Shown in pieces: positions 12,591 through 23,299 of a stretch of DNA of 64,000 nt. Below the pieces are notes generated by a model that saw nothing but the letters and a program-made list of their open reading frames with translations, was not told the DNA's origin and made no database searches. Origin of the DNA: Photorhabdus bodei (GTDB taxonomy: Bacteria > Pseudomonadota > Gammaproteobacteria > Enterobacterales > Enterobacteriaceae); assembly GCF_003287735.1 (NCBI RefSeq), contig NZ_NSCM01000003.1:62001-126000 (forward strand), read 5' to 3'. The position numbers and the translations under genes are program-made. Position 1 is the first letter of the stretch, and every line of letters begins with the position of its first letter.

Positions 12591-12948
12591 CTGCGTCTTC
12601 AACACCTACATCAATATAACCAATAAGTTTTGCGAGCCCCTCCCGAAGAATAAATTTCACAATTTTTTCCCGCTCAACTTTAGTTAATTGATAGTAAGCC
12701 TCAATCCAAATTAAGAATGGGTCTTGTCGTTTGTTTGTATAATCAATAGTACTTTCCCCTACGGATAGCACATTAAGTACATCTTCAGGCAAACTATTTA
12801 TATGATATTCAAGAGCCTTGCCCTGAACACCCCGTTTACGTCTATATTCCCATCCTTCCCGCCTCGCCATCAGATTTATCCCCTGTGGCGAAGAAGGAAG
12901 TCCGGCAATACCAACCAGCTCTTTAGCTGAGTACCATTCTTTTTTCAT
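12568..12948 (-). CDS. Mu-repressor/MuA-type N-terminal DNA-binding domain protein (copy 1)
   Basis: A 126-residue protein. Residues 1-65 (MKKEWYSAKELVGIAGLPSS..., RREGW, KRGVQGKALEYHINSLP) match the winged-helix domain found at the N-terminus of phage Mu repressor C and transposase MuA, with its typical SPQG..A...GW...GV.GKA.EY pattern. The rest (about 70-126) is acidic and helical and does not look like an integrase or ClpX-recognition tail I know. I start at the ATG at 12948 rather than the GTG seven codons upstream. A paralogue follows immediately upstream (13025-13372). Probably a transcriptional regulator of phage descent; function unproven. Confidence 0.75.
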   Translation of the reverse strand: MKKEWYSAKELVGIAGLPSSPQGINLMARREGWEYRRKRGVQGKALEYHINSLPEDVLNVLSVGESTIDYTNKRQDPFLIWIEAYYQLTKVEREKIVKFILREGLAKLIGYIDVGVEDAEKNLESD

Positions 12949-13024
12949 ACTTTTCTTCTCACTTTGCACCGGGATAATGAAGAAGAATCCAAGTTAGTTG
13001 GCATTTCTAATTTCCAAAAATGGG

Positions 13025-13372
13025 CTAAATAACAGAAAGTTTTTCTAAAAAACTTCTGATACCATCCCGTAAAATTATGGCTATCACAGCCTGTTTCTCA
13101 GATTCTGATAACTGATGAAAAGCACCAACCCAAATCGACAAAGGATCTTGCTTCTGCACCTGATACTCAGAAGATGATTCATGAAGCTCCAATGCTGCAA
13201 TGGTCGTTTCCGGGAAACAGGAGTAGTGATACTCGACTGCTTTACCTTGTACACCTTGTCTTTTCTGACGTAACCACTCCTCTCGTTTTGCTCTGGCATT
13301 AACTCCTTGTGGTGATCCAGGTAACTCACCCACGCCGATTAACTCCTTGGCCGAATACCACTCTTTTTTCAT
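13025..13372 (-). CDS. Mu-repressor/MuA-type N-terminal DNA-binding domain protein (copy 2)
   Basis: 115 residues, clearly paralogous to the protein at 12568-12948: both begin MKKEWYSAKEL, share LPxSPQGxNxxAxREEW/GW and RQGVQGKAxEYH, and both have a DP.xIW..A..QL...E...I..ILR.G block in the second half. The frame could start at a GTG one codon earlier; the ATG at 13372 is preferred. It is divergent from the Ner-like gene at 13558, with 185 bases between. In phage Mu repressor c and ner are divergent in the same way, so this may be a retained lysogeny-type switch. Confidence 0.75.
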   Translation of the reverse strand: MKKEWYSAKELIGVGELPGSPQGVNARAKREEWLRQKRQGVQGKAVEYHYSCFPETTIAALELHESSSEYQVQKQDPLSIWVGAFHQLSESEKQAVIAIILRDGIRSFLEKLSVI

Positions 13373-13557
13373 CACGTTTCTCTATTTTTGTAACCAAGTT
13401 CAAAAAAGAAGTTTTTAAGAAAAAATTTGGAAATACTTTTGGAAAAATAATGCTATTTTATTTCTCAATAACAGGTTTAAGTTCGTTATTGCTCTCATGC
13501 ATACCTGTTATTTATACCACTAACATAGCATCAAATTTAATAAAAAAAGGATTAAAA

Positions 13558-13824
13558 ATGATTTCAAGGAAATCTGATTGGCATCCTGCCGATATAATTG
13601 CAGCTTTACGCAAGCGGGGAACAACCTTAGCTGAGGTATCACGCAGAGCAGGGCTCAGCTCATCGACCCTGGCGAATGCACTATCTCGTCCGTGGCCAAA
13701 GGGAGAATGGATAATTGCGAATTATCTGGAAATACACCCTTCAGAAATTTGGCCAAGTCGTTATTTTGATCCAAATACTGGAGAATTATTAGAAAGGAAA
13801 GTACGCGAACAAACAAATAATTAG
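13558..13824 (+). CDS. sfsB: Ner-like winged-helix regulator (Nlp/SfsB family)
   Basis: An 88-residue protein with the Ner/Nlp fold: SDWHPADIIAALRKRGTTLA near residue 6, SRRAGLSSSTLANAL and RPWPKGEWIIANYLEIHPSEIWPSRY. In phage Mu and P2-like phages Ner turns down early transcription; the E. coli homologue Nlp (SfsB) affects maltose gene expression and also lies beside ispB. A long frame runs upstream, but the ATG at 13558 has an AAGG site and gives the family length. Divergent from the Mu-repressor-like genes; convergent with mdh. Confidence 0.85.
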   Translation: MISRKSDWHPADIIAALRKRGTTLAEVSRRAGLSSSTLANALSRPWPKGEWIIANYLEIHPSEIWPSRYFDPNTGELLERKVREQTNN

Positions 13825-13846
13825 CTAACGAATTATATTAGCTGAA

Positions 13847-13884
13847 CAAAAACCGCCGGTAATTCGCTATACCAGCGGTTTTAT
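13847..13884. terminator. Bidirectional terminator between the Ner-like gene and mdh
   Basis: AAAACCGC ... GCGGTTTT stem with a bulged CGG and a loop of about 15 bases, flanked by A and T tracts, between converging genes. Confidence 0.7.
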
Positions 13885-13925
13885 TGTTTCATAGATATAT
13901 ATTTTTTATTTATAAAATATATTAA

Positions 13926-14864
13926 TTAGTTATTAATAAATTTTTCGCCTAATTCTATATCTTTTCTCAATACATCTAGCATGCCTTCCAGTGCTTTCTG
14001 TTCAAAATCACTCAGCTCACCAACGTTCAAACGCTCTTCTACGCCATTTTTACCCAAACGAACTGGCTGGGCAAAGAAGCGAGCATATTTACCATCACCT
14101 TCAATATAAGCACATTCTACAACATCACTTTCACCTTGTAAGCCACGGACCAAAGAGAGGCCCAGACGAGCCGCAGCTTGCCCCATAGACAGAGTTGCAG
14201 ATCCTCCACCCGCCTTAGCCTCAACGACTTCAGTACCGGCATTCTGAATACGCTTAGTTAAGGCAGCCAGCTCTTCATCAGTAAAGCTCACACCAGGGAT
14301 CTGAGACAACAGAGGTAAGATTGTCACACCAGAATGACCACCGATAACGGGTACTTCGATTTCCTGTGGTTTTTTACCTTTCAATTCAGCAACAAAAGTA
14401 TTAGAGCGAATAACATCCAGCGTTGTAACACCAAACAGGCGGTTTTTGTCATATACACCTGCTTTTTTCAGCACTTCGGCTGCAATAGCCACAGTTGTGT
14501 TGACTGGATTAGTAATAATCCCAATCAGTGATTTCGGGCAAGTTTTAGCCACTTGTTCTACCAGGTTACGAACGATCCCCGCATTAACATTAAACAGATC
14601 TGAACGATCCATACCTGGTTTACGGGCAACCCCAGCAGAAATCAATACAACATTTGCTCCTTCCAACGCTGGAGTTGCATCTTCACCAGCAAAGCCTTTA
14701 ATTTTCACTTCCGTTGGAATGTGGCCCAGATCAACAGCCACCCCAGGTGTCACTGGAGCGATATCATATAAAGAAAGTTCTGAACCTGAAGGAAGCTGGG
14801 TTTTTAGTAGAAGAGCAAGAGCCTGACCAATACCACCGGCTGCACCGAGAACTGCAACTTTCAT
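13926..14864 (-). CDS. mdh: Malate dehydrogenase
   Basis: A 312-residue NAD-dependent TCA-cycle enzyme. The Rossmann motif [16 protein letters not shown] is at residues 5-20, the substrate arginines lie in [15 protein letters not shown] near 77, and the catalytic histidine is in PVIGGHSG near 172. Nearly full-length identity to E. coli Mdh. Divergent from argR as in E. coli, with a 450-base shared regulatory region. Confidence 0.98.
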   Translation of the reverse strand: MKVAVLGAAGGIGQALALLLKTQLPSGSELSLYDIAPVTPGVAVDLGHIPTEVKIKGFAGEDATPALEGANVVLISAGVARKPGMDRSDLFNVNAGIVRNLVEQVAKTCPKSLIGIITNPVNTTVAIAAEVLKKAGVYDKNRLFGVTTLDVIRSNTFVAELKGKKPQEIEVPVIGGHSGVTILPLLSQIPGVSFTDEELAALTKRIQNAGTEVVEAKAGGGSATLSMGQAAARLGLSLVRGLQGESDVVECAYIEGDGKYARFFAQPVRLGKNGVEERLNVGELSDFEQKALEGMLDVLRKDIELGEKFINN

Positions 14865-15255
14865 CCTGATACTCCTTAAATCGTTTATACTTTAAAATGC
14901 TGTGAATTCATCTAGTTAAGAACCATAGATTACTTCGTTTTTGAAAACAATCGGTTAACAACCAAATTGTGGACTTACGCTCTAATAGTGGGACGCAAAA
15001 GTCGCCGTATTCTAGGCAAAATGCTTATCTGTTAATGAGATAACGGACACTATTTTGAGAATTTCCTTATGATTTTACGAAACAATTGGCTAAATACCTT
15101 ACACCCAACAACAACGCCAAACAACATCATTTGATTAACAATATATTTACTTGATAACCGGCTAAAAAAGCAAATTTCCATATTCATATTTTATGAATTT
15201 CTATATAACATAAGACCAGCTTTGCACGGTTCAAATTGGCTATAAAATCATTATT
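14865..15255. other. mdh-argR intergenic region
   Basis: About 390 AT-rich bases upstream of the divergent genes mdh and argR, up to the ArgR operator. It must carry both promoters; I see several A/T-rich candidate -10 elements but none I would commit to. A palindrome ATTCATATTTTATGAAT lies near 15183-15199; it is not oriented like an ARG box. Confidence 0.5.
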
Positions 15256-15294
15256 ATTGCATAAAAATTCATTTATATGCATAATACAAGTTTC
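15256..15294 (+). promoter_or_regulatory. ArgR operator (ARG boxes) of argR
   Basis: TGCATAAAAATTCA at 15258-15271 matches the ARG-box consensus TGAATWWWWATTCA at 13 of 14 positions. A weaker second half-box (TGCATAATAC...) follows at about one helical turn. From memory the E. coli argR operator has the same arrangement, so negative autoregulation by ArgR with arginine is expected. It ends about 25 bases before the argR start. Confidence 0.8.
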
Positions 15295-15315
15295 ATAGCT
15301 GATTGAATATGGTGA

Positions 15316-15789
<474 letters not shown>

Positions 15790-15790
15790 A

Positions 15791-15820
15791 TGAACGCGCC
15801 AACATGGCGCGATTCATTTT
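15791..15820. terminator. Hairpin between argR and mpl
   Basis: TGAA-GCGCC/GGCGC-TTCA stem between converging argR and mpl, followed by TTTT on the plus strand. Confidence 0.6.
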
Positions 15821-15833
15821 CCCGCAGCTATTC

Positions 15834-17204
15834 TCAGGATTGATAAGCTTTTTTATTCAGCTTAGAGAGTAATTTTTCATGAATATCACCAAACCCTCCA
15901 TTACTCATAACCAGAATATGATCCCCCTGCTGCGCCTTATCAACAATCATATGCACCAGTGAATCTATATCAGCGCTCCAATACGCTGGCTGAACACAGT
16001 GATCTGCAATTTCTGATACGTGCCATTTAATGTTAGCTGGCTGGAATAAAAATACTTTATCAGCACGCCCTAATGCTGGGGCAATCTCATTCTTACTCAC
16101 ACCCATTTTCATCGTATTTGAACGCGGTTCCAGTACGGTAATAATACGGGCTGTTCCTCCAACCTTACTACGCAGGGCTTCGAGTGTTGCCAGAATTGCT
16201 GTCGGGTGATGAGCAAAATCATCATAAACAGCAACACCGTTTTCCTCACCACGTAGTTCAAGGCGACGACGGGCATTAATAAATTCACTTAAAGCACAAC
16301 AGGCATCTGCGGGCTGGACACCAACATGATGTGCAGCAGCAATTGCAATCAACCCATTGCGCATATTATGTTCACCCACCAGCGACCCGTTCACTTCTCC
16401 GACAACTTTACCACCATAAAACACCTGATAATGACGGCTGTCTGTACTGATCTTTTTTGCCTGCCAGTTACCGGTTTCACCCACTAGTTCCAACTCACTC
16501 CAACAGCCCATAGACAAAACCTGTTTCAGGTTAATATCGTTATCCGGGACAAGAATCTTACCACTACCCGGAACGATCCTGACAAGATGGTGGAACTGCC
16601 TCTGAATAGCAGCCAGATCGCCAAAAATATCGCCATGATCGAATTCCAGATTGTTCATGATCAGCGTACGTGGGCTGTAATGCACAAACTTAGATCGTTT
16701 ATCAAAAAAAGCGCTGTCATATTCATCAGCTTCTATTACGAAAAACGAGCTTTCCCCGATCTGAGCTGATGTTTCAAAATTCCCCGAAACACCACCGATT
16801 AAGAAACCTGGTTTATAACCACAAGCTTCCAAAATCCAGGCTAACATACCCGCAGTTGTTGTCTTGCCATGCGTCCCTGCAACCGCCAGCACCCAACGTT
16901 CTGACAAAACATAATCATGCAGCCATTGTGGGCCAGAAGTATAAGGGAGCCCACGCTCCAGCACAGCTTCTACACAAGGATTCCCACGGCTCATAATGTT
17001 ACCGATGATGACCATATCTGGCACAGAATCCAACTGTGCCGGGTCATATCCCTGAATCAGATTAATCCCATGTTTTTCCAGTAAGGTACTCATTGGTGGA
17101 TAAACATTGGCATCAGAACCAGTCACTTCATGACCAAGAGAACGAGCCAAAATTGCCAGTCCCCCCATAAAAGTGCCGCAGATACCAAGAATATGAATAC
17201 GCAT
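15834..17204 (-). CDS. mpl: UDP-N-acetylmuramate:L-alanyl-gamma-D-glutamyl-meso-diaminopimelate ligase
   Basis: A 456-residue cytoplasmic Mur-ligase-family enzyme that recycles the murein tripeptide by linking it to UDP-MurNAc. N-terminal motif RIHILGICGTFMGGLA, the ATP loop AGTHGKTTTAGML near residue 111, and DDFAHHPTAI near 340 typical of Mpl/MurC. The frame opens 18 codons upstream; the ATG at 17204 matches the family start. Divergent from fbp, as in E. coli. Confidence 0.97.
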   Translation of the reverse strand: MRIHILGICGTFMGGLAILARSLGHEVTGSDANVYPPMSTLLEKHGINLIQGYDPAQLDSVPDMVIIGNIMSRGNPCVEAVLERGLPYTSGPQWLHDYVLSERWVLAVAGTHGKTTTAGMLAWILEACGYKPGFLIGGVSGNFETSAQIGESSFFVIEADEYDSAFFDKRSKFVHYSPRTLIMNNLEFDHGDIFGDLAAIQRQFHHLVRIVPGSGKILVPDNDINLKQVLSMGCWSELELVGETGNWQAKKISTDSRHYQVFYGGKVVGEVNGSLVGEHNMRNGLIAIAAAHHVGVQPADACCALSEFINARRRLELRGEENGVAVYDDFAHHPTAILATLEALRSKVGGTARIITVLEPRSNTMKMGVSKNEIAPALGRADKVFLFQPANIKWHVSEIADHCVQPAYWSADIDSLVHMIVDKAQQGDHILVMSNGGFGDIHEKLLSKLNKKAYQS

Positions 17205-17369
17205 TGATTTCCTATTCCATAGCATGAAGTTAGCCACTATTTTAACCATCAAAAGCAAGATAAGAAATGGAATAGCCTATGAATCATCCCTTTCTTTGGC
17301 TAAACTGCCCGCGTAAGAGTGCAATGGACACTCTAAAACCACTATCAAATCACATTCAGGACTTTCGTC

Positions 17370-18374
17370 ATGAAAACATTAGGCGAATTCATCGTCGAAA
17401 AGCAGCACGATTTTTCTCACGCTACAGGTGAACTCACTGCATTGCTTTCCGCTATTAAGCTCGGAGCAAAAATCATTCACCGTGATATCAACAAAGCCGG
17501 TTTAGTGGATATTTTAGGAACCAGCGGTGTGTCCAATATCCAAGGCGAGGTGCAGATGAAACTGGACCTGTATGCTAATGAAAAACTCAAAGCAGCACTG
17601 AAAGCACGCGGTGAAGTTGCGGGGATCGCTTCAGAGGAAGAAGATGATATTGTTATTTTCGAAGGAGACCGCGCTGAAAACGCAAAATATGTTGTTTTGA
17701 TGGACCCATTAGATGGTTCTTCAAATATTGATGTAAACGTTTCCGTCGGTACTATCTTCTCTATCTACCGCCGTATTACCCCCATCGGCCAGCCAGTGAC
17801 TGAAAAAGATTTCCTGCAACCAGGTCATCGTCAAGTCGCCGCCGGGTATGTTGTTTACGGTTCTTCAACTATGCTGGTCTACACCACCGGCTGTGGGGTA
17901 CACGCCTTTACTTACGATCCTTCTTTGGGAGTATTTTGTCTTTCCCATGAGAAAGTTCAGTTCCCATCCAATGGCAATATGTATTCCATCAACGAAGGGA
18001 ATTACATCAAATTCCCTATGGGGGTAAAGAAATACATCAAATATTGCCAGGAACAAGATGAAGCAACTCAGCGCCCTTATACCACCCGTTATATTGGTTC
18101 GCTGGTTGCTGATTTCCACCGCAATTTACTGAAAGGCGGCATCTACATTTACCCAAGTACCGCCAGCCATCCATCAGGAAAATTACGCCTGCTGTATGAG
18201 TGTAATCCAATGGCATTCCTGGCTGAACAAGCCGGCGGTAAAGCCAGTGATGGAGCTAATCGCATTCTGGATATCATCCCATCCAAACTGCATCAACGCG
18301 TCCCTTTCTTTGTGGGCAGTAAATCGATGGTAGAGAAAGCCGAGAGTTTTATGGCTGAGTTCCCAGATGAGTAA
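17370..18374 (+). CDS. fbp: Fructose-1,6-bisphosphatase class 1
   Basis: A 334-residue gluconeogenic enzyme. Metal and substrate motifs are ASEEEDD near residue 89, [15 protein letters not shown] near 113 and the signature [21 protein letters not shown] near 270. Length matches E. coli Fbp. Followed by a terminator and then ppa on the same strand. Confidence 0.98.
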   Translation: MKTLGEFIVEKQHDFSHATGELTALLSAIKLGAKIIHRDINKAGLVDILGTSGVSNIQGEVQMKLDLYANEKLKAALKARGEVAGIASEEEDDIVIFEGDRAENAKYVVLMDPLDGSSNIDVNVSVGTIFSIYRRITPIGQPVTEKDFLQPGHRQVAAGYVVYGSSTMLVYTTGCGVHAFTYDPSLGVFCLSHEKVQFPSNGNMYSINEGNYIKFPMGVKKYIKYCQEQDEATQRPYTTRYIGSLVADFHRNLLKGGIYIYPSTASHPSGKLRLLYECNPMAFLAEQAGGKASDGANRILDIIPSKLHQRVPFFVGSKSMVEKAESFMAEFPDE

Positions 18375-18395
18375 TTTCATCGGTTAATGACGGAT

Positions 18396-18425
18396 AAGCG
18401 GCGGGATTTTTCGTCGCTTTTTTAA
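18396..18425 (+). terminator. Intrinsic terminator after fbp
   Basis: AAGCGGCG/CGTCGCTTTTTT hairpin with a T tract immediately downstream of fbp. Confidence 0.75.
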
Positions 18426-18545
18426 TTTTAACTAATGAGGTTAAAATACCCCTGCTTACTTGTCAGAAAAATGGAGAGTACTTTAAAAAATGTTTTGGCT
18501 ATAATACTCCCCACTCTATTCTGGTTTGAAATAAAGGAAACTTTC

Positions 18546-19076
18546 ATGAGCCTGAACTTAGTACCGGCAGGAAAAAAACTGCCTGAAGATATCTATGTCA
18601 TTATTGAGATCCCTGCAAATGCAGATCCGATTAAATATGAAATTGATAAAGAATCTGGTGCGCTGTTTGTAGACCGTTTTATGTCTACCACGATGTTCTA
18701 TCCATGCAACTATGGTTACATCAACAACACTTTATCTCTGGATGGTGACCCGGTTGATGTTCTGGTTCCCACACCATACCCACTACAACCAGGTTCTGTG
18801 ATCCGTTGCCGTCCGGTTGGCGTTCTGAAAATGACTGATGAATCAGGTGAAGACGCGAAACTGGTCGCAGTTCCACATAGCAAACTAACCAAAGAGTATG
18901 ATCACATTAAAGATGTGACTGATTTACCAGAACTACTGCGCGCTCAAATCACTCACTTCTTTGAGCGCTATAAAGATCTGGAAAAAGGTAAATGGGTTAA
19001 AGTTGATGGTTGGGATAATGTCGAAGCTGCTAAAGCAGAAATTATCTCCTCTTTCGAACGGGCCGCTAAGAAATAA
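18546..19076 (+). CDS. ppa: Inorganic pyrophosphatase
   Basis: 176 residues, the E. coli length. The metal-binding signature DGDPVDVLV is near residue 65, with [14 protein letters not shown] near 21 and [15 protein letters not shown] near 142. It hydrolyses pyrophosphate and so drives polymer synthesis. The frame is open 37 codons upstream; the ATG at 18546 with AAGGA upstream gives the family N-terminus [15 protein letters not shown]. Confidence 0.98.
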   Translation: MSLNLVPAGKKLPEDIYVIIEIPANADPIKYEIDKESGALFVDRFMSTTMFYPCNYGYINNTLSLDGDPVDVLVPTPYPLQPGSVIRCRPVGVLKMTDESGEDAKLVAVPHSKLTKEYDHIKDVTDLPELLRAQITHFFERYKDLEKGKWVKVDGWDNVEAAKAEIISSFERAAKK

Positions 19077-19095
19077 CTTTTCTCTGTTTAAATAA

Positions 19096-19136
19096 TTAAA
19101 AAACCTCTGGGGAACATCACCGGCAGAGGTTTTTTA
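19096..19136. terminator. Bidirectional terminator between ppa and ytfP
   Basis: AAAAAACCTCTG/CAGAGGTTTTTT stem between converging genes, A and T tracts on opposite sides. Confidence 0.85.
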
Positions 19137-19175
19137 ATACCATACTCCCTTTTTATGACAAAAAAGGATTTTTAT

Positions 19176-19523
19176 TTACTCTTCCACATGGCGCTTCAAC
19201 CAGTCACCACTTTTTATCCGCCGTAAACCGGTTATTGGAAACTGATAAAGATATATCCATGCATTGCCATACGGTGTCTGAATCAATTCCCTTACATACT
19301 CCCGCGAATTATCTTTCAAATCATCTAATTCTGTCAGTATAGTAGAATTGATTCGATATACCTCACATTCAATACTTCCGTCACCACGGATAACGGCAGG
19401 ATAATGCCCAAGGTCATATAGCTCATAGCCTTCCAGCCGATGATCACCTAACCATTGAGCATCGGTCATCCAATGATGATTGCCCTGTTTGCGCCGTAAG
19501 CTGCCATAAACAATAATTCGCAT
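19176..19523 (-). CDS. ytfP: Gamma-glutamylcyclotransferase-like protein YtfP
   Basis: 115 residues starting MRIIVYGSLRRKQGNHHWM, the YGSLR.G.N substrate-binding motif of the AIG2/GGCT fold, and containing VYRI and LDDLKDN blocks. The biochemical substrate of enteric YtfP is not settled. It lies two bases downstream of tamB, in the tamA-tamB-ytfP operon of enterics. Confidence 0.93.
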   Translation of the reverse strand: MRIIVYGSLRRKQGNHHWMTDAQWLGDHRLEGYELYDLGHYPAVIRGDGSIECEVYRINSTILTELDDLKDNSREYVRELIQTPYGNAWIYLYQFPITGLRRIKSGDWLKRHVEE

Positions 19524-19525
19524 TT

Positions 19526-22500
19526 TTAAAACTCAAACTGATAGAGCAAATCCAATGTCTGATCAATACCAGACACCGCTTCCAGATACAACCTAGGCAT
19601 TAACCTATAGCGTAAGGTTAATGTTGCTAGTGAATCAAATATACCAACGCCATACTTAACTTGCAGATCTTTTGTAATCTTTCCGCTAACAATTACCTGT
19701 GATTTATCACCAACTCCCTGAGTATCCAGTGCTAAGTCGGAAACACCAAATATTTCACCGATCTTACCCACCAACTGACCACTCTGTGCAACCCCCAAAC
19801 CTATTAATATTGCCGTCATCTGTGAGTTGTCCGAGTTACTATTCTCTAACCCTTCACCACGCAACAGATAAGAAAGTGCTTCCAATTGTGATCTAACAGG
19901 CTCTGAAAAAATTTCTACTTTTGGCTGATCCGCCAAGCCGCTCACCCTTACCCCTGCAATAACCCGCCCATCGGTAGAATCTGGGTTACGGATAGCCTCA
20001 ATGTTAAGTAATGGCTGATCAGGTGGGCCTGAGAACATAATCAGCCCTTTACGAACGATCAGATCCTGTCCATAAGTATGGAAACGACCATCAAGAATAT
20101 CAACTTGACCATTCAAACCCAGGCCTTGTTTATCTTGAACAACCATCAGATCGCCTTTAAGTTGTGCTTTAAGGCCGAAGGCACTAAGACGAACATCATC
20201 TCCTATATGAATCATCAAGTTACTTTGAATCGGGATAGACGCTTTTTTCTGTTGTAATGGCTGAAGATTCTCATTCAATATAACTTCATCCGATGAAGCC
20301 TCAACTGTCGATTCTGGTAGCTCCTTCACGGTAATACGCGCCCAAGGAATACCAACGCTACCATCCAATTTCAGCAACTGAGGAGAAGCCTCAAACACCA
20401 GAGCAGGGCTAACATCAATTTTCACCATTGGTGGAAAAACTACTCTTAACTTGTCGCCGTTAGCCGTTACTCGTGCATGCCATGCATCCACATTACGCCA
20501 GTCTGCATCACCATTTAGGTTAAGCTGCCCCTTCGGCGTTTTAATAACACCATCAAGAACGGAACGTATTCCATCAAAATTCACACCAATTTGCCCTTGA
20601 GTAATATCAAATGGGATCCAATGACCTGAAACTTGCAATGCACTCAAGTTCAACCGACCAAACAATAATGGATTTTTGACATTCCCCCCCAGACGCAGGT
20701 TAGCATTCAAATGACCTTCAGCTTTATCACCTTTCCCTAGAATCGGCTTGATTAACGCCAGTGAAATATCCTGAACATCAACATTGCCCGACAGCTTACG
20801 ACTCCCAGTAAGATCAGCAACCTGTACGCCACCGTTGAATCGGCCATTTCCCATAATCTTAAATAACCAATTCAACTCTGCTGTGCCATTCTTCAAGCCT
20901 ACATTGAGTGTCAGGGTCTGGAAATCTACCGGTAATGCAGTGCCATCAACCATCTGCCTAACATGCACCCCATCACCACGCAAATTCACGTTGGCCTGAG
21001 GCAATCCGCTTTCCACGTTCCATTTAACGTCGGCATTGCCACTGAATACACCTTTCAAATGTGTTTCAGGCCCCAGTAATGGCTGAATCATAGCAAGATC
21101 CAAACGTTCAAGAACAATGGATGCACTACCGCTGGCGCCAGCTTCAATGGATTCAGGTACGCAGAGCTGCGCATGTGGATTCAGCCAACAGTGAGGGCCC
21201 ACAGTGACTTTCTGCTGCTGATTAAGATAATCAAGAGTTATCGCTTTAGTTAAACGCCATTCTCCAACCGGGGTGTCAAAACGGGTATTGTTAATGCTCC
21301 CTTTCCATCGCTGTTGCTTACGATCAAAACTACCATTCAATGCAAGTTGACCAGCAATCGGTTTGCCGTCAATCTTCAATTGCAAGTCGTGCTGTTTCTC
21401 ATTGCCCTTAGCATCCAACGTAAAATTACGGACAATCAAATTCGCTTGTTTCAACTCACTGATTTTAACAGCAAGATTCCCTTGGATCTGTTCAGCAGAA
21501 CGTACATCCCCTTTCACATTCACTCGATCAATGCGCAAATCCTGCCATTTCAACCCGTTAGCATTGAGATCAACCAAAAGCTGAGGTGCTTGTATATTAC
21601 CACGTAATTTCAACGTTCCATTCACGACACCGCCAAGCCCCGGAAATATACCATCCAACTTCGGTGCACGGATATCGCCATCCAGTTTCCACTGTTTGAA
21701 CAATTGTCCCTGGAGATTCATTTTATTGCGCCCTAAAGCCAGCTCGAATTGAGGAATATTCCACTGACCGGCCGCGTTACCAGAAAGCTTACCTTTGGCT
21801 TTTATTAAGTTCCGTTTTACGTTACCGTCCAGCGTAATTTCCGGGATATGAAGCTGCCAACTACCACCGTGTAAACTACCCCGGGTAACTATTTTCCCAT
21901 CGATTTTGGCTGGCCATTCCGGCCACTGTTTAGCGGTATTGATCCCGGAGAGTGTCAGCACCGCATTCCAACTTACCGCCTTACTCCAATCTGCCACACC
22001 TACCAGTTCACTCTTTCCCTGCAAAGCAGACAGGCGTAAACGGGTCAACTTAAACTGTTCTTCATTACCTTTGGCATCTAATACAAGTAATGCTGGCGGG
22101 ATTTCACTACCGTTAATACCGGAACGCAATGACAAATCATAACCACTGGCCTTACCATTGAGGCGCATTTTTATGCTATCAAGCTGATATTCTGGCTTCC
22201 CCGTTAAAGGCCAACTCAGTTGCTGGCTTTCAAGCGTCACCCTCACTGGCAAACCTACCTTAGCCAGTTCCGCTTGAGCATCAAGTTTAGCACTGACAGG
22301 ACCAGACAAATTCAGCCCTAAGCTGAGTTGCTCCAGTAAAGCGCCATTAAGCTTTACATTAACCTTTTGCCCTTGGATCTCTTGTCGACTTAGCTCACCT
22401 TTTATTACCAGTTTTATCGGCCATTGCTGTGCCAGAGTCGCGGAACCATTAATGGCAAGAGAACCTTGCGGCATTTTAACATTCAATTTATTGAGCTGAA

Positions 22501-23299
22501 TCTGCTGCCCCTGATTGCTAAGTTGCAGTAAAAACTCATTGATTGTGATATTGGTATCACCCGTCAGCCGTAATTGCTTACCACTTATCCCTGCAACAGT
22601 CATATCCAGTGGAATAGGCACTTCTGGTAATGTTGTCAATAGCGGTTGAGAGAATAATTTTTTCAAAATTTCTCCCAACGATTTTTCCGGTTCGGTCCCT
22701 CGTTTCGCTTTCTCCTCTGCTTCCGCTATTTTCAGCCGTTCAGGGGGAGTTTTTGGCAGTCCCACCAGCAACCCATTAATTTTCGTTGGCTTAAGCGTTA
22801 ATGCCTTTTGCTGCCACTGAGCTGCGGTTCTAAATTCATCAAGGGCAAATACCACGCCATTTACAGTGACAGTGGCATTTTTAACGGACAACAAATCAAG
22901 TGAAATCGGATATGGTGTCCTCAGTTCAGTTAAAGGTGCTGACTTTGGCGACGATTCTCCCGCAGGTAGCAATCGTTTGGTATTAATTGCAACTATTACG
23001 CCTTCTGTCGTCAATGCATTAATACATAACTGACTGTTTTTAAAGCAGGAAAGACGAAGCGAAAGGTGGAGTTGATTCACATTGACATCAACACCGGGCA
23101 TTTGATACTTAACGCCTTTCAGGGTCAAATCACGCCAACCGCCACTGACGCTGGCTATATCTAGTCCCGGTACCCAGCGAGCAGCACTGTTAATCATAAA
23201 ATGCAGGCCAGATTGCGTTCCTACCAACCCGGCAACAACAATAACCAACAAAGTCACCATCAGCAGAAAAGTAATACTGACCTTTTTAATCCATCTCAT
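19526..23299 (-). CDS. tamB: Translocation and assembly module subunit TamB
   Basis: A 1257-residue bridge-like protein anchored in the inner membrane by an N-terminal hydrophobic segment (about residues 9-28). The body is a long beta-taco of repeated beta strands, and the C-terminal DUF490 region ends in ...[19 protein letters not shown] with a terminal aromatic residue, as seen for partners of the outer-membrane TamA. It works with TamA in assembly of some autotransporters and in phospholipid transport to the outer membrane. Start overlaps the tamA stop by four bases. Confidence 0.96.
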   Translation of the reverse strand: MRWIKKVSITFLLMVTLLVIVVAGLVGTQSGLHFMINSAARWVPGLDIASVSGGWRDLTLKGVKYQMPGVDVNVNQLHLSLRLSCFKNSQLCINALTTEGVIVAINTKRLLPAGESSPKSAPLTELRTPYPISLDLLSVKNATVTVNGVVFALDEFRTAAQWQQKALTLKPTKINGLLVGLPKTPPERLKIAEAEEKAKRGTEPEKSLGEILKKLFSQPLLTTLPEVPIPLDMTVAGISGKQLRLTGDTNITINEFLLQLSNQGQQIQLNKLNVKMPQGSLAINGSATLAQQWPIKLVIKGELSRQEIQGQKVNVKLNGALLEQLSLGLNLSGPVSAKLDAQAELAKVGLPVRVTLESQQLSWPLTGKPEYQLDSIKMRLNGKASGYDLSLRSGINGSEIPPALLVLDAKGNEEQFKLTRLRLSALQGKSELVGVADWSKAVSWNAVLTLSGINTAKQWPEWPAKIDGKIVTRGSLHGGSWQLHIPEITLDGNVKRNLIKAKGKLSGNAAGQWNIPQFELALGRNKMNLQGQLFKQWKLDGDIRAPKLDGIFPGLGGVVNGTLKLRGNIQAPQLLVDLNANGLKWQDLRIDRVNVKGDVRSAEQIQGNLAVKISELKQANLIVRNFTLDAKGNEKQHDLQLKIDGKPIAGQLALNGSFDRKQQRWKGSINNTRFDTPVGEWRLTKAITLDYLNQQQKVTVGPHCWLNPHAQLCVPESIEAGASGSASIVLERLDLAMIQPLLGPETHLKGVFSGNADVKWNVESGLPQANVNLRGDGVHVRQMVDGTALPVDFQTLTLNVGLKNGTAELNWLFKIMGNGRFNGGVQVADLTGSRKLSGNVDVQDISLALIKPILGKGDKAEGHLNANLRLGGNVKNPLLFGRLNLSALQVSGHWIPFDITQGQIGVNFDGIRSVLDGVIKTPKGQLNLNGDADWRNVDAWHARVTANGDKLRVVFPPMVKIDVSPALVFEASPQLLKLDGSVGIPWARITVKELPESTVEASSDEVILNENLQPLQQKKASIPIQSNLMIHIGDDVRLSAFGLKAQLKGDLMVVQDKQGLGLNGQVDILDGRFHTYGQDLIVRKGLIMFSGPPDQPLLNIEAIRNPDSTDGRVIAGVRVSGLADQPKVEIFSEPVRSQLEALSYLLRGEGLENSNSDNSQMTAILIGLGVAQSGQLVGKIGEIFGVSDLALDTQGVGDKSQVIVSGKITKDLQVKYGVGIFDSLATLTLRYRLMPRLYLEAVSGIDQTLDLLYQFEF

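Noticed and set aside
15183-15199. Palindrome ATTCATATTTTATGAAT as an ARG box
   Set aside because: The half sites are in the inverted order relative to the TGAAT…ATTCA consensus; the real match is at 15258-15271.
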